Assembly (NCBI RefSeq): GCF_026242055.1
Contig: NZ_JAPJDL010000004.1
Location: forward strand, 433,666 to 497,665
Length of the DNA: 64,000 nucleotides
Source: Lentzea sp. NEAU-D7
GTDB taxonomy: Bacteria > Actinomycetota > Actinomycetes > Mycobacteriales > Pseudonocardiaceae
Direction: 5' to 3'
Positions within the stretch are counted from its first letter, which is position 1; every line of letters begins with the position of its first letter. Made by a program: the position numbers and the translations under genes. The notes under the pieces were generated by a model. That model was not told the DNA's origin. It saw nothing but the letters and a program-made list of their open reading frames with translations, and searched no databases. Below are positions 18,420 through 29,351 of this stretch, in pieces.

Positions 18420-19507
18420 GTGAGAAACCTCTGGGGCGCAACGGTTGCCGGTCTGCTCGTCTGGGTCTTCGTGCGCAGCTTCGGCACCGGTGTGCTGGAC
18501 CTGCGCGTGTACCTCGCGGGCGGGGAGGCGTGGCTCGCCGGCACCGACCTGTACACCGCGGGTTTCCACGGCCCGAGGGGACTGCCGTTCACCTACCCGC
18601 CCTTCGCGGCGATGGTGTTCGGCGTTCTGGCGCCACTTCCCCTGGCTCTCACGGCGGTTCTGTTCACGGCCGCGGGCATCGGTCTGTGCACGGCGGCGGT
18701 CCGCAGGTGGGCCGGTTTCGGCCTGGTCGCGCTGTGCCTGCTGCTCGAACCGCTGCGGATCACCCTCGACATGGGGCAGGTCAACCTGATCCTGTTCGGC
18801 CTGGTCGCCGCCGACTGCCTGCTGCCGCGCACGCCGTGGCCACGCGGCCTGCTGGTCGGGCTGGCCGCCGCGGTCAAGCTGACCCCGGCGATCTTCGTGC
18901 TGTTCTTCCTGTCCCGCGGGCGGTGGCGGCCCGCGCTGACCGCCGTGGCGACGTTCGCGGCGTGCGGCCTGCTCGGCTGGGCGCTCGCGCCGGACCAGTC
19001 CAAGCAGTTCTGGTTCCACGCCATGCTCGACCCCGCGCGGGTCGGCGGCCTCTCCTACAGCGCGAACCAGTCGTTGCGCGGCCTGCTGTTCCGGCTCGGC
19101 GCCCCGGAGTTCCTGTGGTTCGCCGGTGTGGCCGCCTTGCTCGTGTCGACGATCGTGCTGTTGCCGCGGTTGCGCGACGACCTCACCGCGCTTGTTGCGG
19201 TCGCGGCTACGGGTCTGCTGATCTCACCGGTGTCCTGGTCGCACCACTGGGTGTGGATCGCGCCCGCCTTGCTGCTGCTGCGGGGCTGGGTGCGGATCGC
19301 GGTCGCGGCGGTGTTCGCGGTCGGCCCGCACTGGCTGCTGCCCACGGCGGGAGACCGGGAGCTGGCGTGGACGTGGTGGCAGCACCTCGCCGGCAACACC
19401 TACGTCTGGCTGGGTCTCGCGTTCCTCTGCTGGTGTGCGGTCATCAGCACTGCGCGGGACAAGGCCGAACGGGGCTCCCGCCAGGAACCCCGTTCAGCCG
19501 TCGGCCT

Positions 19508-19511
<4 letters not shown>
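18420..19511 (+). CDS. GT87-family polyprenyl-phosphate mannose-dependent alpha-1,2-mannosyltransferase-like membrane protein
   Basis: Product of about 363 residues with ten or so hydrophobic segments. FTYPPFAAMVFGVLAPLP, GQVNLILFGLVAADCLL and GLAAAVKLTPAIFVLFFL are hallmark segments of DUF2029/GT87 mannosyltransferases, which use polyprenyl-phosphate-mannose outside the membrane to extend phosphatidylinositol mannosides or lipoarabinomannan. A GTG at 18408 is also possible; the start at 18420 gives the more usual charged-then-hydrophobic N-terminus (VRNLWGATVAG). No clear ribosome site is present for either. It overlaps the convergent GH3 gene by four bases. Confidence 0.8.
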
Positions 19512-21730
<2,219 letters not shown>

Positions 21731-21824
21731 AGGGCAGACCTCCGGGGGACGAGGTCCTGTTTACCTTGCGGCACAACAGGGTTCGCTGAGCGTAACCCGC
21801 GTTCACCTGGTGGTGTAGACCATC

Positions 21825-21852
21825 GGGGAACCGGAACGAGTACCGGTTCCCC
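21825..21852 (-). terminator. hairpin downstream of the acidic hypothetical gene
   Basis: Perfect 10-bp stem GGGGAACCGG / CCGGTTCCCC with an 8-base loop. It lies 8 bases beyond the stop of the minus-strand gene ending at 21860 and upstream of the GH3 gene. Confidence 0.65.
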
Positions 21853-21859
21853 TCGCGGA

Positions 21860-22420
21860 CTAGCGGCACCAGGACTGGACCGTCTCGGCGAAGCCGGGGA
21901 ACTCCGCCCGCGCCCTTGCGAGCACCTCGGCCGGCGTGAGCGGCTCGAGCCCGGAGTACTTCTCGGCGACGGCACGCAGTTCCTCGTTCGGCACACCGCT
22001 GTCCGCCCCGAACTCGACGGCCTCCTGCGGCCCCACCCCGCCCGCGAGCAGCCAGAGGAACTCGCTCAGGTTCGTGGCGACGGGCCCGACCTCGCCCTCC
22101 GACCCGAAGAACACGACGGGCTGGGCGGTCAGCGGCCCCTCCCGCACCAGCCACAGCACGGCGAGCCCGCCGGTGCCGTCCTTCCCGAAGAGCCGGAACT
22201 CGGCCCCGTCCAGGTCCTCGTTGCCCGTCCACGACCTGATCCAGTCGGTCGTGTCCCCGGCCGACTCGAACTCCTCGTACGGCTCGTAGTCCATGTTGCC
22301 CGGCGCGGGCTCGTCGGCCTTCTCGTCGTACTCCCACGGGAAGTCGATTCTGCTCAGCGCGGTCAGCGCGGCGGGGAAGGCGCGGTCGTCGGTGATCTCC
22401 ACGCGCGCACGGTACTTCAA
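21860..22420 (-). CDS. acidic hypothetical protein (SUKH/SMI1-like?)
   Basis: About 186 residues, strongly acidic, no signal peptide or membrane segment. WEYDEKADEP, TDWIRSWTGN, LWLVREGPLTAQPVVFFGSEGEVG and NLSEFLWLLAGG recall SMI1/KNR4 (SUKH) immunity-type folds, in which a Gly-rich turn precedes a helix reading LSEFLWLL. That assignment is weak. The frame is open to an ATG at 22468, which would overlap the divergent reductase start; I prefer the TTG at 22420, but no ribosome site decides it. If SUKH, it could be an immunity protein, yet no toxin gene is next to it. Confidence 0.55.
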   Translation of the reverse strand: MKYRARVEITDDRAFPAALTALSRIDFPWEYDEKADEPAPGNMDYEPYEEFESAGDTTDWIRSWTGNEDLDGAEFRLFGKDGTGGLAVLWLVREGPLTAQPVVFFGSEGEVGPVATNLSEFLWLLAGGVGPQEAVEFGADSGVPNEELRAVAEKYSGLEPLTPAEVLARARAEFPGFAETVQSWCR

Positions 22421-22466
22421 CGGTTCGGCGCCCCGAACGCGTCTTGGAACAGGAGAGGAGACCGAC

Positions 22467-22835
22467 ATGCCGATGCCCAGATGGTGGGGTCACATCAACA
22501 AGCGGGTGTTCAACCCGCACGCGCTGAAGAGCGGCAGGTGGGCGGTGCTCACCCACGTCGGCCGCAACTCGGGGATGCCCTACCGCACCCCGATGGAGGC
22601 GCATCCGGTCGAGGGCGGCTTCCTGGTCGTCCTGGTCTACGGGTCGCGCTCGGACTGGGTGCGCAACGTCCTGGTGGCCGGGCACGCGACGCTCACGGTC
22701 AACGGCGAGGACGTCGAGGTGACCGCGCCGCGCGTGGTGGGCGAGGCGGAGGCGTTCGCGGCACTCGCCGAAGGAGTGAAGCGCCCGCCGAAGTCGCTGC
22801 GCATCAGGGAGTTCCTCCGCATGGACGTCGCCTGA
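22467..22835 (+). CDS. deazaflavin (F420)-dependent nitroreductase-family protein
   Basis: Product of 122 residues, the family length. THVGRNSGMPYRTPM and VVLVYGSRSDWVRNVLVAG are signature segments of the Ddn/DUF385 split-barrel family, in which the Ser/Tyr/Lys-rich loop binds F420. Members reduce quinones or nitro compounds with reduced F420. ATG at 22467 with AGGAGAGGAG upstream. It is monocistronic, divergent from the acidic hypothetical gene. Confidence 0.85.
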   Translation: MPMPRWWGHINKRVFNPHALKSGRWAVLTHVGRNSGMPYRTPMEAHPVEGGFLVVLVYGSRSDWVRNVLVAGHATLTVNGEDVEVTAPRVVGEAEAFAALAEGVKRPPKSLRIREFLRMDVA

Positions 22836-22857
22836 CCGGACCGCGCCCCGCACGGAC

Positions 22858-22889
22858 TTGCATCCGGTACCCCGGTACGGGCTTACCGT
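22858..22889 (+). promoter_or_regulatory. MerR-type promoter with 20-bp spacer and central dyad
   Basis: -35 TTGCAT (22858-22863) and -10 TACCGT (22884-22889) are 20 bases apart, longer than the usual 17, as in promoters activated by MerR proteins. The spacer carries the dyad GTACC-CC-GGTAC (22867-22878), extended by CC/GG pairs. The -10 ends 6 bases before the ATG at 22896, so the transcript would be leaderless. The MerR gene two positions downstream is the obvious regulator. Confidence 0.65.
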
Positions 22890-22895
22890 CGAGTC

Positions 22896-23195
22896 ATGGA
22901 GGAACCGGAGAACTGGGCGTGCACCCTGCCCACGGCCGAGCGACCGCTACGCCTGGCCGAGTTCGACGACCTGCTCGCCGGCGCCGCACGCCACCGTCCC
23001 GTGAGGACGCGGCTGGTGCTGGACCTGGAGCGACGGCCGGAGGTCGCCGCCCGTGCGGCGGACCTGGCGGTGCGGGAGACGGGCTGCTGCTCGTTCTTCA
23101 CGTTCGAGCTGACGGCGACCGGGGGTGGCCTGAGCCTCGCGATCTCGGTGCCGGACTCGCGGGCCGAGGTGCTCGACGCGCTGGCGGCGAGGTGA
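22896..23195 (+). CDS. small protein with Cys-Cys motif, co-transcribed with a MerR regulator
   Basis: Product of 99 residues. I know no function for it. The striking feature is ETGCCSFFTFEL near residue 65, a vicinal Cys pair that could bind a thiophilic metal or arsenite; a single further Cys lies at residue 9 (WACTL). The C-terminus forms a helix (SRAEVLDALAAR). It is first in an operon whose promoter looks MerR-controlled, and its stop lies 5 bases before the MerR ATG. A metal chaperone or accessory role is an inference from Cys content and context only. Confidence 0.7.
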   Translation: MEEPENWACTLPTAERPLRLAEFDDLLAGAARHRPVRTRLVLDLERRPEVAARAADLAVRETGCCSFFTFELTATGGGLSLAISVPDSRAEVLDALAAR

Positions 23196-23200
23196 GCGGG

Positions 23201-23590
23201 ATGCGGACGGGGGAGGTCGCCGAGGCGGCCGGGGTGAACCGGGAGACGCTGCGGTACTACGAGCGCGTCGGCCTGCTCGCCCCGCCGGAGCGGTCGCTCG
23301 GCGGGCATCGGCTCTACCCGCCCGGCACGGTGGCGGTGATCCGCGTGATCAAGGCGGCGCAACGGCTCGGGTTCACCCTCGACGAGATCGCCGACCTGCT
23401 CGCGCTCGGCTCCCGCCGCCCCGGTCTGCGCGCACGCGCCGAGGTGAAACTCGGCGAGGTCGAGGCGAGGATCGCTGACCTGGAGGTCGTCCGCGACACC
23501 CTGCGCGCGGCGATCTCGGCCGGGTGCGACGACCTCGTCACCTGCTCGCACTCGCCGTCGTGCCCGCTGCCTTTCGCCGGACCGGGGTGA
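23201..23590 (+). CDS. MerR-family regulator, thiol/metal-sensing type
   Basis: Product of 129 residues. The winged helix reads RTGEVAEAAGVNRETLRYYERVGLL split over helix, turn and recognition helix, then HRLYPPG. A long dimerisation helix follows, and the C-terminus carries Cys in SAGCDDLVTC and SPSCPLPF, like metal-binding members. I chose the ATG at 23201, with GAGGTGA upstream; a GTG at 23192 would overlap the previous stop by GTGA. It should activate its own operon through the dyad at 22867-22878 and probably the following efflux gene. Confidence 0.85.
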   Translation: MRTGEVAEAAGVNRETLRYYERVGLLAPPERSLGGHRLYPPGTVAVIRVIKAAQRLGFTLDEIADLLALGSRRPGLRARAEVKLGEVEARIADLEVVRDTLRAAISAGCDDLVTCSHSPSCPLPFAGPG

Positions 23591-23646
23591 GCGGGCGAGG
23601 CGCCTGCCAGGGGATATCGTCCTGATCATCTGATCGGGAGGGTGCC

Positions 23647-24579
23647 GTGCCGGGGTTCGTCGCGGGGATCGAACGTCACCAGGTCGCCGTCTACCTCGGC
23701 GCGCTGGCGGCGGGAGCGGTGGCGGGCTGGGCCGCTCCGGGAGCCGGCCCGGTGCTCGAACACGCCATCAACCCCGTGCTGGCGGTCCTGCTGTACGTGA
23801 CGTTCCTGCAGGTGCCGGTGGCCGAGCTCGGGCGTTCGCTGCGGGCCGGGCGGTTCCTCGCGGCCGCTCTCGTCGTGAACTTCGTGGTGGTGCCGTTGGT
23901 GGTGGCCGCGCTCTTCACGTTCCTGCCGGACGATCAGGCCGTGCGGCTGGGCGTGTTGCTGGTGCTGCTCACGCCGTGCGTCGACTACGTGATCGTGTTC
24001 AGCGGGCTGGCCGGTGGCGACAGCCGGCGCCTGCTCGCCGCCACACCGTTGCTGCTGCTCGCGCAGATGGTGCTGCTGCCCGGTTACCTGTGGCTCTTCC
24101 TCGGCTCCGGCCTGGCCGTCGTCGACCCCGGGCCGTTCGTCGAGGCCTTCGTCGTGCTGATCGTGATCCCGCTGGCGCTCGCGTGGCTCACCCAGGCGCG
24201 GGCGGGGCGGATGATCGGCGCGATCAGCACGACGATGGTGCCGTTGATGGCCGCGACCCTGTTCGCCGTGGTCGCGTCGCAGGTGCCGAAACTCGGTGGC
24301 GACCTGACGCAGGTCGCGCGCGTGGCACCGTTCTACGTGCTGTTCCTCGTGGTCATGGCGTTCGCCGGGCTCCTGGTCGCCAGGGTGTTCCGCCTGGACG
24401 TCGCGGCAGGCCGCGCGATCGTGTTCACCGGGGCGACGCGGAACTCGCTGGTCGTGCTGCCGCTGGCACTGGCCTTGCCCGGCGACGTCGCCGCTGTCGT
24501 CGTGGTGACGCAGACGCTCGTCGAAGTGGCCGGCATGGTCGTCTACGTGCGGGTGGTGCCGCGGCTGCTGCTTTCCTGA
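23647..24579 (+). CDS. ACR3-like arsenite/bile-acid-sodium-symporter family permease
   Basis: Product of 310 residues with about ten membrane segments. VLLVLLTPCVDYVIVFSGLAGGDS contains the Cys and Pro of the conserved ACR3 helix that binds arsenite, and ATRNSLVVLPLALAL matches the second conserved core segment of this fold. ACR3 proteins expel As(III) or Sb(III). The GTG at 23647 follows GGGAGGG. It lies 56 bases after the MerR gene, so the MerR protein, not an ArsR repressor, is the likely regulator. The substrate could be another metalloid. Confidence 0.75.
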   Translation: MPGFVAGIERHQVAVYLGALAAGAVAGWAAPGAGPVLEHAINPVLAVLLYVTFLQVPVAELGRSLRAGRFLAAALVVNFVVVPLVVAALFTFLPDDQAVRLGVLLVLLTPCVDYVIVFSGLAGGDSRRLLAATPLLLLAQMVLLPGYLWLFLGSGLAVVDPGPFVEAFVVLIVIPLALAWLTQARAGRMIGAISTTMVPLMAATLFAVVASQVPKLGGDLTQVARVAPFYVLFLVVMAFAGLLVARVFRLDVAAGRAIVFTGATRNSLVVLPLALALPGDVAAVVVVTQTLVEVAGMVVYVRVVPRLLLS

Positions 24580-24602
24580 TCATCCCCCGCCGGCCGCGTG
24601 GA

Positions 24603-24625
24603 CGCGGCGATATTCGATCGCCGCG
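24603..24625 (+). terminator. hairpin after the ACR3-like gene
   Basis: Perfect 9-bp stem CGCGGCGAT / ATCGCCGCG with loop ATTCG, starting 23 bases after the stop codon. Confidence 0.6.
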
Positions 24626-24678
24626 ACCGGACCTCCTGCGGCAGCATGAGGAAGCCGAGGTGTCCGGAGGGGGGTCGG

Positions 24679-26478
24679 ATGGTCGCGTCAGCATCAGAAA
24701 GACCTGTCCGCAAGAACGCGGTGCCACTCGCTCTGCGCCTGTACGGGAAGGAACTGCGGCGCCACGGTTTCCTCACCGCGGGCGCACTCGTGTTGCCCGC
24801 GCTGGGCGTCACGTGCCAGCTCTACCTCGCGCCGCTGGCCGTGGGCGGGCTCGTGGGGAAGCTCGCGGGCGGGGGCGGTACGAGCCTCGGCGTCGTCCTG
24901 CCGTACGTGCTGGCCTTCGGCGGTTTCATGCTGCTGTCGGAACTGTTGTGGCGCATCGGTTTGCACTGCCTCAACCGAGTGGACGGCCGCGGGATCGAGA
25001 ACCTGTCCGCCCTCGCGATGGACGAGCTGCTGGCCAAGGACGCGGCGTTCTTCCACGACAACTTCGCCGGGTCGCTCACCAAACGGGTGCTGAGCTTCGC
25101 GTTCCGCTTCGAGGACTTCGTCGACACCCTGGCGTTCAAGATCTTCGCCAACCTCATCCCGCTGGGTTTCGCCTGCGTCGTGCTGTGGAGCTACCACCCG
25201 GTGCTCGTCGCGGTGCTGATCGGCCTGATCCTGGTCACGGGATGCGTGGTCGCGCCGCTGATCCGCCAGCGCCAGCGGCTGGTCGACCAGCGCGAGGCCG
25301 CCATCGCCGAGGTGTCCGGCCACGTCTCGGACACGCTCACGAACATGGAGACGGTGCGGGCGTTCGCCGCCGAGCGGCGCGAGGGCGCGGAGCACCGGAC
25401 CCGCGCCGCCAAGCAGCGCACGCTGGCGCTGCGGTCGTGGGACTACAACAACCTGCGCATCGACACCGTCATCGCACCGCTGTCCGTGCTCACCAACGTG
25501 CTCGGCCTCGTGGTCGCGATCGGCGTCAGCGACGGGCTCGGCGTGGAGGCGATCGTGGTGACGTTCGCCTACTTCGGGAACGCGACGCGGATCATGTTCG
25601 AGTTCAACCAGATCTACCGGCAGGTGGAGAGCGCGCTCACCGAGGCGGCCCAGTTCACCGAACTGCTGCTCGACCCGCCGACCGTGCTCGACCTGCCGCA
25701 TCCGGAACCGTTGCGCGCGAGGGACTCCCGTGTCCGGTTCGAGAACGTCGTGTTCACGCACGGCGGAGGCGAGCCGCTGTTCGACGGGCTCGACCTGAAC
25801 ATCCCGGCCGGAACGCGGATAGGGCTCGTCGGCCGTTCCGGCGGCGGTAAGACCACGCTCACCCGGTTGCTCCTGCGGCTCATGGACGTCGATCGGGGCC
25901 GCATCCTCATCGGCGGCCAGGACATCGCCCGCCTGGGCCAGGCCGACCTGCGCGGCCTGATCGGGTACGTGCCGCAGGACCCGGCCATGTTCCACCGGAC
26001 GCTGCGCGAGAACATCGCGTTCGCACGGCCGGGCGCGACCGAAGCCGAAATCCACCGCGCCGCACACGCCGCGCACGTGACGGAGTTCGCGGACGCGCTG
26101 CCCGACGGGTTCGACACGATGGTCGGCGAACGCGGCATCAAGCTGTCCGGCGGGCAGCGGCAGCGGGTAGCGCTGGCCCGCGCCATCCTGCGCGACGCGC
26201 CGATCCTGCTGCTGGACGAGGCGACCAGCGCGCTGGACTCGGAGAGCGAGGTGCTCGTCCAGGAGGCGTTGTGGCGGCTCATGGAGGGCCGCACCGCGAT
26301 CGTCGTGGCACACCGGCTGAGCACGGTCGTGCGAATGGACCAGCTGATCGTGCTCGACCGGGGTCGGATCGTCGAGCAGGGCACCCACGCGGAACTCCTC
26401 GACGCCGCGGGGACGTACGCGAAGCTGTGGCACCACCAGTCCGGCGGTTTCCTCGACGAGGCGGTCGGTACTCGGTGA
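24679..26478 (+). CDS. ABC exporter, fused transmembrane and ATPase domains (MsbA/LmrA type)
   Basis: Product of 599 residues. Six membrane helices in the first 320 residues (TAGALVLPALG, VVLPYVLAFGGFMLL, VLVAVLIGLILVTG and others) are followed by an ATPase with Walker A GRSGGGKTT near residue 385, Q-loop VPQDP, signature LSGGQRQR, Walker B LLLDEATSALD and the switch His in VVAHRLS. It works as a dimer exporting lipids, peptides or drugs. The ATG at 24679 is preceded by GGAGGGGGG; an upstream ATG at 24646 lacks one. No neighbour names the substrate. Confidence 0.9.
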   Translation: MVASASERPVRKNAVPLALRLYGKELRRHGFLTAGALVLPALGVTCQLYLAPLAVGGLVGKLAGGGGTSLGVVLPYVLAFGGFMLLSELLWRIGLHCLNRVDGRGIENLSALAMDELLAKDAAFFHDNFAGSLTKRVLSFAFRFEDFVDTLAFKIFANLIPLGFACVVLWSYHPVLVAVLIGLILVTGCVVAPLIRQRQRLVDQREAAIAEVSGHVSDTLTNMETVRAFAAERREGAEHRTRAAKQRTLALRSWDYNNLRIDTVIAPLSVLTNVLGLVVAIGVSDGLGVEAIVVTFAYFGNATRIMFEFNQIYRQVESALTEAAQFTELLLDPPTVLDLPHPEPLRARDSRVRFENVVFTHGGGEPLFDGLDLNIPAGTRIGLVGRSGGGKTTLTRLLLRLMDVDRGRILIGGQDIARLGQADLRGLIGYVPQDPAMFHRTLRENIAFARPGATEAEIHRAAHAAHVTEFADALPDGFDTMVGERGIKLSGGQRQRVALARAILRDAPILLLDEATSALDSESEVLVQEALWRLMEGRTAIVVAHRLSTVVRMDQLIVLDRGRIVEQGTHAELLDAAGTYAKLWHHQSGGFLDEAVGTR

Positions 26479-26649
26479 TCAGTCCTCGCGAATGCCGGCC
26501 CTGCTGACCGGGTCTTGGAATCCACTGTGGACGTTCCACGCGTGGACCAGTGCCCAGGTCGCGGAGCTTCCGCGTCGGGCGTGGTGGGTGTAGCGTTGAG
26601 GCAAGTGCCCCGGACCCCGGCGCGGCGTCAGCCGACGAGGGAAGGTCCC

Positions 26650-27069
26650 GTGGCACACATGGATATCACCACGATCAGCGGCCCGCGACCTGTTCAGACG
26701 CGCCGTCGGCTCGCCGAACTCCTCACCACCACCCTGCGGACCGCCCCGTCCGGAGCGGTCGTGGTCGCCGTCAGCGGTGAGGTGGACATGATCACCTGCG
26801 CGGTGCTGCGCGACCGCATCGCCGAACAACTGCGGTTCACCCACCACCTCGTCGTCGACCTCTCCGAGGTGAGCTTCCTGAGCGCGGCCGGTCTCACCGT
26901 TCTGGTGCACGTGCGGGAGATGGCGGAGCGGACGGGTACCAGCCTGTGCGTGGTCGCGCGCACCCGCCAGGTGCGCTCACCGCTGACGATCACCGGGTTG
27001 TCCGGCCTCCTGGACCTCCACCTCGACGTCGGCGAGGCGCTGGCGTGCCGGCACGCCAGCCTGCCGTAG
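26650..27069 (+). CDS. STAS-domain anti-sigma factor antagonist
   Basis: Product of 139 residues. A STAS fold is seen in VVVAVSGEVDMITC, VVDLSEVSFLSAAGLTVL and the following helix; the Ser in SFLSAAGL corresponds to the phosphorylated residue of SpoIIAA-type antagonists. Such proteins free a sigma factor by binding its anti-sigma kinase. The GTG at 26650 follows AGGGAAGG. No anti-sigma kinase is adjacent, so the partner is elsewhere. It converges on the glycosyltransferase gene with 20 bases between stops. Confidence 0.85.
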   Translation: MAHMDITTISGPRPVQTRRRLAELLTTTLRTAPSGAVVVAVSGEVDMITCAVLRDRIAEQLRFTHHLVVDLSEVSFLSAAGLTVLVHVREMAERTGTSLCVVARTRQVRSPLTITGLSGLLDLHLDVGEALACRHASLP

Positions 27070-27089
27070 GGGATTCATCACCCCGGCGC

Positions 27090-28361
27090 TCAACCCGCCT
27101 GAGCGCGTGCGGACCGTGCCCTGGCGGTGGCAGGAGCCGTCGTGCGGGTGCCCGCCGCGGCCGAGTAGACGCGGACGAGGTCGGACGCGACACGGTGCCA
27201 CGAATACCTCGCGTGTGCCCGGTCTTGTCCTGCCGCGCCGAGCACATCCCGGTGGATGCCGTCGGCGAGCAAGGCCCTCAGCGCCTTGGCTGTCGCCCCC
27301 GGTTTTCCCGGCGGGACCAGCACGCCGGTGAGCCCGTCCAGCACGACGTCGACGAGACCGCCGACCGCGGTGGCGAGAACGGCGGTGCCGCAGGCCATCG
27401 CTTCCAGCGCCACGCCATCGGACGACCGGTGCCGCGGGGTGCACGCCACCACATCCGCGGACCGCAGCAGCGCGGGCAGTTCGGCGTACGGCACGTGACC
27501 TGCGAACGAGACACGGTCGCCGACACCCGCCGAACGGGCCAGCGTGCGCAGTCTTTTCGCCTCCGCATCGCCGCCGACATCCCCCTGCGCGCCGCCGGCG
27601 ATCACCAGCTCAGCTCCGTCTGTTGTGGACAGAGCGCGGATCAGGTCGTCGAATCCGTTGCGCGGCAACAACCTGCCCACCGAGACGATCTTGCGCGGGC
27701 GACGCCGGTCGACGGGTGCGCGTCCCAGCACGAACAGGCCGAGATCGATGCCTCTCGGCACCACGGCGAGTTTCGACCGGTCCACGCCCATTCCGAGCAC
27801 AGCGCGCGCTTCCGCTGAAGAGGTCGCGACGACGTGGGCGACCTCGTGACCGACCAGCCGCTCGACGGCCAGGCGTTTGGTCGAGTCCGGATCGTGCGCG
27901 CGTTGGTCGTGCTGCGGAACCGCACCCTCCGAGTGGTACGTCTGCACGACGGGCACGTCGCTGTTCCGGGCGCTCAGCACAGCCGCGATGCCGGACAGCC
28001 AGCCGTGACCGTGCACGACATCAGGGCGGCGAGCCTTCCAGACGAGCTTGAGGAACTCGACGAAGTCTCCCGCGTGGGCGAGTACTTCCTCCGCGCCCAG
28101 CCTCATGGCGGGCCCGGCCGACACCCGCACGACCTCGTAACCGGCGGCGGTTCGCTCACTCTGCGGAACGTGGGGGTGAGCGCGCCGCGTGTAGACGACC
28201 ACCTGGTGACCGAGAGCGGACAACGCGGTCGCAAGCCCCGCTACGTGCAGACTCTGGTTTCCGGTGTCGGTCGTGCCCGGTTCGGTCAGCGGGTCGGCGT
28301 GAACGGAGACGAGTGCGATCCTCATGCGCGTGAACGCGACTGGCTCGGTACTGCCGCCCAC
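27090..28361 (-). CDS. GT4-family glycosyltransferase
   Basis: Product of 423 residues with a GT-B fold: the N-terminal donor-side loop GNQSLHVAGLATALSALGH, HGHGWLSG, PRGIDLGLF, the diphosphate site VSVGRLLPRNGFDDLI, and the acid motif DGVALEAMACGTAVLAT. This layout is shared with MshA-like and cell-envelope glycosyltransferases; the acceptor cannot be told. GTG at 28361 with GAGGAG at good distance; the conserved core starts 13 residues later at MRIALVS. The C-terminal 20 residues are a low-complexity Ala/Arg/Thr tail. Confidence 0.85.
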   Translation of the reverse strand: MGGSTEPVAFTRMRIALVSVHADPLTEPGTTDTGNQSLHVAGLATALSALGHQVVVYTRRAHPHVPQSERTAAGYEVVRVSAGPAMRLGAEEVLAHAGDFVEFLKLVWKARRPDVVHGHGWLSGIAAVLSARNSDVPVVQTYHSEGAVPQHDQRAHDPDSTKRLAVERLVGHEVAHVVATSSAEARAVLGMGVDRSKLAVVPRGIDLGLFVLGRAPVDRRRPRKIVSVGRLLPRNGFDDLIRALSTTDGAELVIAGGAQGDVGGDAEAKRLRTLARSAGVGDRVSFAGHVPYAELPALLRSADVVACTPRHRSSDGVALEAMACGTAVLATAVGGLVDVVLDGLTGVLVPPGKPGATAKALRALLADGIHRDVLGAAGQDRAHARYSWHRVASDLVRVYSAAAGTRTTAPATARARSARAQAG

Positions 28362-28510
28362 GGTGTTCTCCTCTGGCGAGGTGATGAGACCGCGGGTCCG
28401 GGCGGTTGCTGCATCTGTCAGCGGTGCAAGGCTACCCACACCGTGCTCGTCCGGAACACCACAGTGCGGGTGGTCGTCGGCCCGGAAGGCGAGGCACAGG
28501 GACGCGACGG

Positions 28511-29281
28511 TCAGCTGTCAGTACGACGGGGCTGCAGGGTGAGGAGGTCCTCGGGGCGCAGCTCACCCGTGACGACTTCCCGGGCCACATCGGCAAGGCG
28601 GCGACCGTTGTTGCGCGCGTAGCCGCGCAGCGCGTTGAACGCGGGCTCCATCTCCACGTTTCCGGCGAACGCCAGCACACCCTTGGCCTGCTCGATGACG
28701 ACCCGGCTGTTCAGCGCCGTCTGCAGTTGCTCGGTGACGACCTCGCCGCGCCGGATGGCGCGTTCCTGCAGGATTCCGATCGTCGCCGTGTCCGCCAGGG
28801 CGCGCACGACGAGCACGTCCTCCTCGCTGAGCAAGCCGGTCTCGCGGCGGAACAGGTTCAACGTGCCGATGGTCTCGCGGCGCAGCCTCATCGGCACCGC
28901 GTGCACCGAGGAGAAACCCTCCTTGATGGCGAGCGGCGCGAACCGGGGCCAGCGCTGAGTCTCCGTCGACAGGTCCGCGACCAGCACCGCCTCACCGCTG
29001 TGCACGCAGTCCAGGCACGGGCCTTCGCTCGCCTGCAGCTGGAACAGCTCCAGCATCCGCGTCTGGGCCGACGAATAGGCCACCACACGCAGGCCACCGT
29101 GCTGATCGGACAGCATCAACCCGGCCACCGTCGCGTCCAGCAACTGCACGCAGTGCTCGACCAGCCGGTGCAGCACGTCCACCACGTCGTAGTCGTCTAC
29201 CAGCGTGTCCGCCAACTGGACGAACGCACGGAGCAGTCGTGACTCTCGCTCTGTCCGGGACGGTGCGCCACCGCTCATCAC
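28511..29281 (-). CDS. GAF-ANTAR domain transcription antiterminator
   Basis: Product of 256 residues. A GAF domain fills residues 20-170 (VDVLHRLVEHCVQLLDA, SEGPCLDCVHSGEAV) and an ANTAR RNA-binding domain follows (LQTALNSRVVIEQAKGVLA...RLADVAREVV). ANTAR proteins bind paired hairpins in leader RNA and prevent termination. ATG at 29281 with AGGAG upstream. A second GAF-ANTAR gene lies 70 bases upstream on the same strand, so the two may be co-transcribed and sense different small molecules. Confidence 0.87.
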   Translation of the reverse strand: MMSGGAPSRTERESRLLRAFVQLADTLVDDYDVVDVLHRLVEHCVQLLDATVAGLMLSDQHGGLRVVAYSSAQTRMLELFQLQASEGPCLDCVHSGEAVLVADLSTETQRWPRFAPLAIKEGFSSVHAVPMRLRRETIGTLNLFRRETGLLSEEDVLVVRALADTATIGILQERAIRRGEVVTEQLQTALNSRVVIEQAKGVLAFAGNVEMEPAFNALRGYARNNGRRLADVAREVVTGELRPEDLLTLQPRRTDS

Positions 29282-29351
29282 CAGCTCCTGTCTTCTTCGT
29301 CCGACGGTAGTGCTGCCAGGACCGGGTCGCCATCGAGGTCTCGTGCGTGGT

